In this document: piece by piece, positions 23,001-35,100 of the stretch
Numbering within the stretch: the first letter of the stretch is position 1
How the letters are laid out: the number at the start of each line of letters is the position of its first letter
Source: Lamellibrachia columna
Lineage: Eukaryota > Annelida > Polychaeta > Sabellida > Siboglinidae
NCBI GenBank assembly: GCA_963662155.1
Contig: OY759261.1
Location: 49,900,414 to 49,964,413 of the forward strand
Reading direction: 5' to 3'
Length of the DNA stretch: 64,000 nt
Program-made: the position numbers and the translations under genes
Notes under the pieces: model-generated
Database searches by the model: none
What the model saw: only the letters and a program-made list of their open reading frames with translations
Told to the model about the DNA's origin: nothing

Positions 23001-26000
23001 AGAAAATCGGGGTACACGACCAACAGCCTTATATCCGAATTTTCGATATAACTTTGTTTTTCCCATTACATACCGTGCTGTTTGTCCGTCGCCATTTTGG
23101 AAATAAAATTTTTCGAGAAACAAATAACGAAAATAATGATTACTGTCCGCCTTAGCAGGGACAGAAAACCAAAATATCCTGTCTGCTGTCCGCGTTCACC
23201 AGGTGTCCCCTCATTAGAGGGACATTAACATGGTAAAACAGTCCGTACATTGAGAAAGTGTCCCGCCATAGCAGGTGTCCGTTCATCGGAGGGTCCGTTG
23301 AAGGCAGGTACTACTGTATAACTATTTAGTAGTTATTTGTATTTTATTCTTTGGAGATCTACGCACCAGTAGTGAGCCTCAAATAACATACTGCTTCAAA
23401 CAGTCAGGATACATAAAGAACCGATAGAGCATAGAAGTCAACTTTTTTATACAATATATCAATTGTAACCTGATATTAATCTTCAATCATTAAAAGTACT
23501 TTGCATATTAGTAATATTGTGAATGTGTTAAAAGTCACACGGAAGTTCTCACTCCAGGCTCTGGATGGATGTGTTCGTTGCCAACCCAACACTCAGTTCC
23601 ATCATTGCACCAGCATCTAGATCACAGTAGCTCAAACTGAAAATAAAATATCAACAATGTTAATACACTGGTACATCATTATGACACTACAACACTCGTC
23701 AAGCAAACATAAAAAAAATAGTATTGCACTAATATGTGTAACTACTTAGAAGTTATTTGTATTTTATTCTTTGGAGATCTACGCACCAGTAGTGAGCCTC
23801 AAATAACGTAATGCTTCAAACAGTCAGGATACATAAAGAACCGTCATTACAACAATCAACCCACTCACTTAATTTGAAACATTAGTTGTATGTACGCATA
23901 TTATGAGACTGCTGTACATCTATATTAAACAATAGCCCATTATTTGTTGAATGTAGCAACTGAAATAAGGCAATGCTGACTGGTCTTCAAGTGCTGTTCA
24001 ATGCACTATTCCATCAATCACTGCACACGTTTCAGACAGCGAAGCAATTAAATGTACTAGTCCAATGAAGGGTGCACCTCATGCTGTCATATATGAGACA
24101 GGTTTGTCATTCAGTTAGTGCAGCTTCTTAGCACACAAGACCAGGCTGAATGTTCAGTTTGTGATAAACAAAGCATCATATTTGGTACACATGTGCTATG
24201 ACAGGTGCTAAATAAGATAAGAGGTGGATCACAAAAAAATTTCACTTTTAAGAGGGCGTGGCACTATACTGTATCATCAACACCTTGAGGCTAGGCGGGG
24301 GAAAGGAAGATAGAAAAAAGGTACAAGGGATATGTTCCTGTCACATTTGAAATGGGATATTTTGTTATTTGTATGTTATTCCCTGGAGATCTACATACCA
24401 GCAGTGTGCCACAAAATGAAACTGTCAGGATATGTATACAAAAATCATTATTGCAACAATCAACCTGCTCACTTCATTCAACATATTATTAGTTATATGT
24501 ATGCATGTTATGATACTTATTAAATGTAGAAACTGAAATAAGGCAATGCAGACGTGTCCTCTGGGGCTGTTCCATGTACTATTCCATCAACCAATGCATC
24601 GAATGCTGTCATAGTTGAGTCAGCAGTGCGATTCCATGTATTAGTTCATCGATGGATGGATGCTATCATAGTTGAGTCAGCAGTGCGATTCCATGTATTA
24701 GTTCATCGATGGATGGATGCTATCATATTTGAGTCAGCAGTGCGATTCCATGTATTAGTTCATCGATGGATGGATGCTATCATATTTGAGTCAGCAGTGC
24801 GATTCCATGTATTAGTTCATCGATGGATGGATGCTATCATAGTTGAGTCAGCAGTGCGATTCCATGTATTAGTTCATCGATGGATGGATGCTATCATATT
24901 TGAGTCAGCAGTGCGATTCCACGTATTAGTTCATCGATGGATGGATGCTATCATATTTGAGTCAGCAGTGCGATTCCACGTATTAGTTCATCGATGGATG
25001 GATGCTATCATAGTTGAGACAGCAGTGCCGTTCAGTTAGTACAGCTTCTCAGCACACAAAATCAGGTCGATTGTTCAGGTTGTGATAAAAACCTCAAATG
25101 TGGTACACACGTATCACGGCAGGAGCTAAGTTAGGTAGGAGGAGGATCCCAACGAAATTTCCCTTTTGAGGGGGCATGGCTCCATATTATCAAAATGACT
25201 GCCATGAAGTCCGAAATACATTTCATCCAGTTATTTAACATAATTCCAGTCCTAAATAACATGTCTAGTGGTTTAAAAATGAAGACTATGGGATTTTTTA
25301 CACAGGAAATCAATTAAGATACAATTTAATGCAATGAGATGATTACATAATTTGCATATGATATGTGCTAAATAAGATAAATGGTGGATATGAAATTACC
25401 CTTTTAAGGGGGCGAGGCACCAAATTATCAAAATGACCACCATGAAATTTCAAGAGAGAAAACATTTCTTTAGACATACAGGCCTGTACTTCCTTTTCTC
25501 ATTACATGTTTGAGTGGTTTAGAATGATAGAGTATATAGAAGTCAACTTTTCACACAATATATCAATTGTAATCTGATATTGATCTTCAATCATTAAAAG
25601 TACTTTGCATATTAGTAGTATTGTGAATGTGTTAAAAGTCACACAGAAGTTCTTACTTCAGGCTCTGGATGGACCTGTTCTCTGCCAACACAACACTCAG
25701 TTCCTTCGTTGCATCAGCACCTAGATAACAGTTGCTCAAACTGAAAGTAAAATATCAACAATGTTAATACGCTGGTGCATCATTATGATACCACAACACT
25801 CGTCAAGCAAACATAACCAAAATACCTTGAATGGATAGATGATCCGGTATCTTGGTTATTAATATTAAACATAATTACCTCTCAAGAAACTTGGTATTTG
25901 ATCTGAATAATCCGACTCTATCCCGTGGCCTTCTTCAGCAGACTGAAGTTACGGATGTGTCACAGAATTGGCATGTAAGAACATCAGAGAAAAACACAGG

Positions 26001-29000
26001 GCCAATGGGTTGAGAAGTGATGTAGCTAAAGCGGTGATGAAACACAAAGCCAAGGAGAAGAGATCTAACATATCACTGGAAGAGAGGAAAGCATTTCAAA
26101 CTTTACATACCGACAAGACGATCAAGATTCTACCAGCAGACAAGGGTAGAGCAACAGTGATTATGAAGGCCACAGAATATGATACTAAAATTGCAGGGTT
26201 ATTAGATGACACCACCTACAAGAAAATGGAAACAATGGAAAGGGATCCCACTAAAGTGTACAATGGTAAACTAGTCAACACCATGAAAGATTAGAAAAGA
26301 ACCAAGACGATCTCAGATGCCCTATACTACAGTATCTACCCTACATCAGAAGCACTCCCAAAATTCTACGGATTGGGTATGGATATGGGTTCACCGGTGT
26401 CTCCGATAGTGGCGAACCTATACATGGAACATTTTGAAGAAAGAGCCATCAGAGAAGCACCTCATCCTCCAGACATCTGGTTGAGATATGTAGACGACAG
26501 ATTCACAGCGTTATAAGAGAGCGAAGTAAAACATTTCACACACCATCTGAACTCAATGGACGAGAACATTAAGTTCACAGTAGAACCAGAACAGGACAAT
26601 ACGTTAGCCTTTCTAGACACATGTATATGCCTGAAAGATGATGGATCAACCAAGGTTAAGATATATCGGAAAGCAACCCACACAGACCAGTATTTGAACT
26701 GGGATTCTAATCACCACCTAGAACACAAACGATCAGTGGTCAGGACATTCCTCCAAAGGGCAGAAAACCTGGTAACAGAAGAGGACAAGAATATATAGGT
26801 GGATCATATCAAGAAAGTGCTGAAAGCAAACGGTTGCAAAACTTGGATGTTTAACATCACACAAACAAGGAGAAAGAAGGAGAACACTACCACAGAAACC
26901 AGCAGAAGACAACATGCCATAGGTCTGCCCTACATTATACCTTGAATCATACCTTGAAAGGGTTGGGGCAGGGAGCCTTCTGGCTCATATATAGCCCCCC
27001 AATCAGTGGTAATGGCAGTAATTTTTATATTTTGTTTTGAAATTCTTTACTGTTAGTGCACAAATGGTTTCAGGCAATTTGGCCTCCAGAATTAGTGCTT
27101 AAAGACAACAAGCAGCTGTCCATGGCATTTCTAGAACTGTACCCCATAGTTGTAGCATCTATGCTGTGGGGTTCAGAGTGGGAGGGAAAGAAAATTCTTT
27201 TCTACAGCGACAATGAAGCTACTCTACACATTATCAACAAGGGCAGGTAACAAGCACAACCTATTATGAAGCTAATGAGGCGTTTAACATGGTGTGCTAC
27301 AAAGGGTAATTTCATTATTACAACAAAACACATCCCCGGCGTGCACAATGACATTGCTGATGCTCTGTCTCGTTTCCAGATCAGCAGATTCCGACAGCTG
27401 GCACCAGGGGCAGCACTCAGGCAATGCCCATGTCCAACACCTGCTCAAGTAATGTGGTACTAGATGATGTAATCGATAAACTATGGGATATTTCTATTAA
27501 CTGCTCCACTAGGACAGTATATAAGGCTGGTTTTAGAGCCTTTCTTCGATTTTCAAATATGTATCCCTCTGGGTATTTGAGCCACTCACCCAGCTATATC
27601 AGAAGACATTCTGATCTACTTCGTGGCGCATTGCGTTAGCTCATTACATTTAAAATATTCCACCATTAAAACATATCTAGCAGGTACTAGGTTTGCGTAC
27701 ATTAAGGCAGGATTCCAGGACCCATGCTGCTTTCCAAATGGTCAACCATTCTTACGCCTACAAGCTATTCTTAAGGCAGTGAAGAAGTCTCAAGATAACA
27801 TTGTTAAACCTAGACTCCCAATTACAGCATCTATTTTAAGCCAAATTTGTCGAACTCTCAGGTCAGGTTTCTTAGGTGCATATGAGGACCTGGTCCTAGA
27901 GACCGCATTCTGTCTGGCCTTCTTTGGATTTTTGAGATGTGGAGAATTTACAAGTAAATCAAACGCATTTGACCCTTTCACGGATTTAAGTATACAAGAC
28001 ATACACTTGAACAGATGTGACAATTATTTCACACTACGATTGAAAGTCTCAAAGACAGACCCATTCCGCAGAGGGGTATCAATTACTTATTTTGCTACAG
28101 AGCATTCTATTTGCCCTCTCCAACCTATGTTGGCCCTCATGCAAACACAGTTGGCTATGGCAGCTCAGCCACACGATCCCCTGTTTACCTCACTAGCAGG
28201 AACACCTCTGACACGGGCATTTGTCATTGACAAATTAAAGATCCTCCTATCTAAACTGGGTTATAATCCAGCCTTGTACAGTGGGCACTCTTTCCAGATA
28301 GTGGCCGCTACTATGGCTGCAGCAGCTAACATCACATGATCAGGACCCTGGGTAGATGGACTTCTGATTACTACTGCAGATATATCAGAACGTCGCATGA
28401 ATCTTTACAACAGGCTCAACAAGCTATGTGTGAGCACTTCAGATGAGCTCAAGTTCTTGCAATGGGCAGAAGGCTTGACTGTTAGACACTCTTAGATGGG
28501 TTGTTGTGCCATTAGATGAAACATTGTTTCGGAACAACTCAACAATGTATACATGATATGCATATATATATAAGTCTGTTGATTGTTCACTATGTATGAT
28601 AATCGTGTGGATTTTTAAAAGTTACTACTTAGGCATTGCATAAGTAGTTAGGCATATAACGTGTATACAGGCACGTAGGTCTTGTATTAAAAATGTAGGC
28701 ATACAGTTATAATGTCTATTGTAATAATGCCATTGCTTGATTTTATGGGCTCTAACAACCTGATGTTCAGGTGACTAGCATGGGCTCAGTCACAAGCCTG
28801 ACATTGGGTTGGAGGAGTCTAAATGACAAGTGCATCTACATGGGTCTCTATGTCGTTGATTGCATCAATATCTAGTTAAGCACAATTTGTATATTGGCAT
28901 GGGAAAGTGCTATGAAAGCAGCAGGGATGTGTTATCATTGGTATGTGTGTATATATCGTATGAATTGTATATAATGCCATACAAACATGGATAATTGTGT

Positions 29001-29079
29001 ATGTAGAATGACATGAATGCAGGCAGCATGGTGCGATGCTGCAAGCACAACGATCAGACATTGTATGCAATGTGTCATT

Positions 29080-29135
<56 letters not shown>

Positions 29136-32100
29136 AAGCATTACTAGTCATCAAGCAACCGTATGGAGCGATAATTTGCAAGCAAGGAAACTACTGTACA
29201 CACAGGTAGTGACATCATATATGATTACTCCTCATTATCAGCAATGGTCCACGTTTATTTGCATGAAGCTGGATATGTAAAGAGCTCGATCTCTAAGGGT
29301 ATGTTTAACAAGATTTAACAAGATTGACAGGTCCTCAAGGGTCGCTTTGAAGTGTTGAAGGTCATGTGAATTTAGATCCTTGCCATGGATACTTGTGTTG
29401 GTTGTAGGATAGAGACTATAGGTCAAATAAAACACATCTCAGTCTGTGAGTGACACCTCTCGTTTAGTTTACATTATTACTGCTACATGTTCTATCATGA
29501 ACTGCCTTTACCAATTCATCTGCAAATACTGTCGCTCCCTTTCAGTTAAAATGAAGATCGTCCCTCGTAAACCAATCTACTTTCCCAACAAGCTTCCCAT
29601 ATATATCTATCGATTCAATTCTCTCCTCCGTACGTAGCTGCTGAACTAGTTGTATTAGAAATTGCTAAGAGCTGAAAGTGAACAAAAACTATGATGACAC
29701 TAATAATACAAGACCTGATGTGTGGATCAGCTTGAACAGAAAGCAGAATACTGGAAGGATTTAATAGTTACTTACTTCAACAACTTGAGAGATGTGTTCT
29801 TTCTCAGCCCATCACACAGTTGCCTCACCAGGTGGATGTCTAAACTTGATCTAGACAAGCTGCAAGAAGAAACAATAAATATATTGTAAAATATATTGTT
29901 GCATTTTTATTTACAAAAACACAATATAAAATCTTAACCAACCATGTATGTCGGCATCGTCATCACTTGCACGTATGCACACTTCAACTTCAAGAACCGA
30001 TAACAAACTGTCTACACGGCACACCTCGATCGAATACTCACCCAATCGTGATCCACCTCTTAAGGACTACATTTATCGTGATCATAATGAAGTGTTTACA
30101 TGGCAAAATGTATGGAGATCGCGATCCGACCCATATCTTTACACATAAACCATTCAATAATTTACACATTCCACACACAGTGCATGGTTGCTGTACATGA
30201 TGTCTCTTTATAATAGCAAAAACTGACACATTTAACTTTAATTTATTATTAAAAGTGCCTTTTGCAGTCGCAACAGCCAGCTTGTGTGAGCTGCCGGCTC
30301 TTACGACTGCTTACACTGCTTCCCTTGTATTATTCTATGTAGTTTGCACCACTAGGTTTTGTCTATGGCTATCCAACGCAGCTGCTCCAAATCGTCCTTG
30401 GTCTTCAGTCACATGCCAGTCTGCTGCAGGTCAGTGTCGAGGGTGCTGGGTCGGCTGGTTCTGGGTCAACCATGGAGTCTGTCCGTTTGGAAGTAGGCGG
30501 ACATTTCTTGGTCTGGCCTCCTCGTTCAAGTGTAGGATGTGGCCAAAGAGGTGTCATCGCACTTATTTGACGGCAATGACACCGTTCATGTAACTTCATG
30601 TTGCTTATCCTCTGTGGCCAGTTAATCCTGATGAGTGAGCGGAGCTGCTTCCTATGGAAGGCATCTAATTTTTCTGTTTCCGACCCCATCAGGCCCCATG
30701 TACCTACTTTGTACATTAACACTGGGTGCACAGATGCGTTATATAAATGCAGTCAGAGTTGCTCGCTGACGTATTGTCTTCGCAGCCAGAGACCATGGAA
30801 AGCGGTGACCACAAGCATTTTTCAGCGAGACAGGTCCTCAATGTCTCCGAGCAAGGATCTAAGTTTCTTGGTTGTCCTCCATTCTTCAGCAACACTGTCG
30901 GTTTCACGGCTGATGATTGTACACTCCGTTTTGTCGACATTGACATACAGGAACCAGTCGCCCAGTGCTGTTGGCGTGATCTCGTTGACTTTGCTCAGGT
31001 ACTCATGGTCGGTTGAGATGAAGTCAGCATCGTCTGCGTATATTGCCTCACTGGGTAGCTGTGGTTGGCTGGTGGTTGGCGTGGAAGACATCCGTTCAAT
31101 GTCCGAAGGGTTGCTTCGAAGTACACAATTTAGAGTACCGGCGACAGCGAGTCCTCTTGTAGAGTGCCGCCTGTCGAGTTGATTGGGGCAGACTGGGCAT
31201 CGTTAACACGTGATAAATCGATACCTAATATTTCGATCATGTACTTGTATTGTTGGCAATTCGGGACGAACCACCAATGTCTTCATACCACATCTGCTGT
31301 TGACCGTCCGAGTCGGAAACCACTTTTGGATGGTGAAAAGAAGTAATTCACCTTGTTGGAGAGTCAGTGCAATGTGATAAGAGATAACATCTTTCGTAGA
31401 GTCGTCAGCAGCACTGTTGGTCTTAGGCTCTTCATAGGGCCTAGCAGTTTGCTGGGTTTCTGCAGTGCTATTGGTACCCCTGTGCCTACTTCCAGTGGAA
31501 GACTTCGTTGAACATGTTGGCGATGAGTCTGGAAAGTTTGGCAGGTGCGTACTTCAGAAGTTCACCTGGAATCGAGTCATATGCCTGGTTGTTGTTGAGC
31601 CTCGCGAATGCTGTCTCCACTTCTTTGTAATAACAATAATATGACGTTTCAATTTTCTTGGGAGTCCGCGAGTCCTAGATGCCTTGTTTCACCCTCTGGA
31701 CTCCCTATACAGTCCTAGGTAGGAATCCGTAGGACTTCCTACTTTAGAAGACAACGCATTATGCAGGAAAAAAATGTGCTTGTTTCTTAACTAGGTTTAG
31801 AATGAAACTAGTATTTAATTCACCGTTCTGACGTCACAATCATAACTATGAGCATGACTTCTATCAAACTTTACCTTAGCAACCATGTTTACATAATGAT
31901 AATATACTACATTACTAAGGCAACATACTTTCTCACTTACTATTCTACTGAAACAACTTTGCCAGGCTTTGACATTAAGCTTTTGTACACAGTGGCCCAT
32001 CAGGCCAGTAGACGTTAAAAGTTACTGGCCCCCCAAAAAAGTTACTGGCCCAAATTTGTTTGTATTGATTTAAAAAAAACACTATTTTTGCAATACATCG

Positions 32101-35100
32101 CATTTATTTTGCCGTTGGTGATTTACTTTCATGCTTTCAGTCAGTATTCCGTATGGCAGACAATGTTGCTCAGGAATCATATGAGAATCATTATGTCATC
32201 TGTCAAAGCTGCAAGCACAGCAGGTCGCGTTTTGAGAACGACAGGTGATGCCGCCACGTGCGTATTGAGTTACAGCTAGTTATACTTGAAAATATGATAG
32301 GCGAACCAGACCTGACAATGTATATAACTATGACTGTTACAACTGGGTTTATTTCTTTTGAATATAAACTTTTGGACTGAAGTACAATGTTACAGCAAAC
32401 TTAGTTATCTGCACACTAGCAGGTCATGGAATGTATATTAGGCAATGTCGTGACACCTAGCGGACAGTCAATGAACCAGTCGGTTAATATGAAATCGGTA
32501 CGTTGAAGGTGTATCGCGACAGCTGATACGTATCGGATGAGATGAAGATTATGTGTTTAATTGTAGCATGACTTGTGGTGTGTGTAAATTCTTTTTTAAA
32601 TGATGACCATTTTGTTTCAGAAAAGGGTAACTTCCGTTTCAAATGAAAAATTGTCAATTTCAAAAAGGCAAATTATGTTTCTTGAGAACTTGTTACACCA
32701 GCATGCCCGTATGGTCTGGAGACAGTGGCGTTGACAGAACAACAGAAGCTGCAAGTTTGTGCGAACAACTGGGTTCGTAGAATAACAAGAACAAAGAGGG
32801 TGGACAGAAGAAGGATGAACGACCTCAGGAGAGGTTGGGATGCAATGCAACCTAACAGGAAGATTGGTAAGAAGCAGGATGAGATGGGCAGGCCACTTGG
32901 TAAGGATGGATGCGGGCAAACTAGCAAAGAGAGCTGAGGTAGAAAAACATCAAGGACACAAGAAAAAGGGGAAGGCCACAGCTGAGATGGAACGACTGCG
33001 TGAGGAGGGATATGAGAAGATCAGGGGAGGATGAAAGATGGAGAGAGGGGGTGGCCGATAGAAAAATGTGGAAAGAAAGAACAGAAAGAGTGGCTCGACA
33101 ATACTTTACCTGACCCTCACCCCTGTACAGCAGGGAATGAGGAGGAAGAGCACAACACTCGAGATGGTTTAAGGGAACGTCAAACGTATTACCAGAAACA
33201 ACACCGTCACGTACGTGATGCAATACTTGATGCATGTTCGAAGTGTTGAAGGTCGTGTGAATTTAGACCCTTGGCATGGATACTTGTGTTGGTTGTAGGA
33301 TAGTAGAATATCTTTTTAATGTGTATTGGCCCTCGGTCTGCGACCTTGGGATAATATGTGTGGGTACATGCTTTCTACTATCTTTTCAAAATGTTGAAGG
33401 TCGCGTGAATTTAGAACCATGGATACCTGTGCTGGTTGTAGAATAGTAGAATATCTTTTTATTGTCTATTATTATGTCTGTTATTATCTAGTGCTTTCTA
33501 CTATAATTAATATAAACCGCCCAGATGGCGCTACATACTCTCAAACGGTTTACGTACCGAAGTATGCGCATGGTTTCTGCGATTGTTGGAAGTGAACATT
33601 TGATTTACCATAAAAACCACTAATAACCCTTGATATACGGGGTATTTCTAAAAAATAAAGGTGCTACGTTTCATTTCGTGGGGTCGTAGATCAATCCCTG
33701 AAAGTTTGGGTGCCCGAGGTGCAAGCCGTCTAGGAGGAAAACGTGAGCATAACCACATACAAACATACGCTAGCTCGATTATAGTTAGATTACTGCCAGT
33801 ATTATGTAGCAATTTTGATGGTTGGATTCCAAGAAACCATCAGGATACTGACTAGAGGTACCAAGTACAAAGACATGGTCATAGATGGATATTTTTATCA
33901 TTACAGACAGTTATGAACTACCAAGTTATACCCACTCTGGATGATGGGTATCTTTTCCAGAGCAACAAAAAATATGATGGAATATCCAATAGCAATGGCT
34001 TATTTGTTTATGGTAATGCTCATTATAATCGTGTGGCTTAAATGAGAATTGCTGTCATCATATTCAATATAAAGCCAGTATGTCCTGATGTATGGCCCAT
34101 CTATCTGTGACTTTATACTAAGTTGTGGGGGAGTCAATATAAAGCCAAATTAGCACGTTATGGATGTTTGACCATTACGGACATGGCATACAACTGTACC
34201 GGGACCCCACGTCCATAATGTCACTTTAATTTGTTTGTGTTTTACTCTCTGAAATTAATAATGTCATATGATGATGATGCCGTGACTTCACTCATAGATG
34301 CCCTACTAGCCTTTTAGCATGTCATTGTGCAAAGGTCTCAGGAAGGCGCTCACCAGCAGTATAACACTTTGGATATAAAAGACAGCGCAACATGTTCTTG
34401 CATTGATAGTTAGAACATTCATTTAACATAGAAGGAATTGAAAACCGAAGCTAAATATTTGAACATACACAGGACTGATGTATATGTTGCAGTGGTGAAA
34501 GTTTCAATACACTGCAAACTGTGCACAGTTGCCCACATGGTCAACTGTCCATTATCGTTAAGCTTAAAGTGTATATTCATTATTTGTACTCATAATTCAA
34601 AAGTTGGGCCCCTGGTACACAATGATGAAATGGTGTGATTGACTTATAAATCCTTGATGAAGTTGATGTTGGCTTTATACCTAGATACATAGGCATCAGA
34701 CATGTAATATGGAGCTTGCATTAAGACATTGTAAAATATATTTTCACTTAAAAAAATGCACACAAAATCTACACTTGATAGATGTAAAAGGGACATTTTG
34801 TTCTGAGATGTGTATGAATATGTTTACTTTATTAGTGTCTCATGTATTAATGCATTAATTATATGTGTTTTAGCAGTATGGTGCAAAGGGCTGCAATATA
34901 ACTATCCATATAAAAATTCAATGTAATATGGGACAGTAAACATAAGTCTTCACTTTCCAGCACAAGATTACAAGATTGTGGGGCGCGATGGTCGAGTGGT
35001 AGAGCGTCGGACTTTTCAGTCAGAGGGACCGGGGTTCAAAACCACCTCCGCCATCTCGAAGCTGGGCAACTTCTTTCACCCCACTTTGCCTGTGTCTTTC

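Larger units (their letters stand above)
16100..25830 (-). repeat. Tandem duplications carrying LRR exons
   Basis: Five units each hold one 84-base LRR exon at 16417, 19096, 21543, 23553 and 25657, at spacings of 2,679, 2,447, 2,010 and 2,104 bases. Flanking introns match over hundreds of bases: 21220-22390 with 23230-24410, 16500-17360 with 21650-22330, and 16120-16600 with 18780-19280 and 25370-25820. Length differences come from the TIR element, a minisatellite and an unmatched stretch at 17440-17990. Confidence 0.88.

Noticed and set aside
24554..25039. 161-codon protein with 19-residue repeats
   Set aside because: It is a 57-bp minisatellite in an intron; the period alone keeps the frame open.
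28920..29280. ORF across the (TA)n run at 29083
   Set aside because: Ile-Tyr repeats come from the microsatellite only.
34980..35052. Functional tRNA gene
   Set aside because: The anticodon stem does not pair and a SINE body follows.
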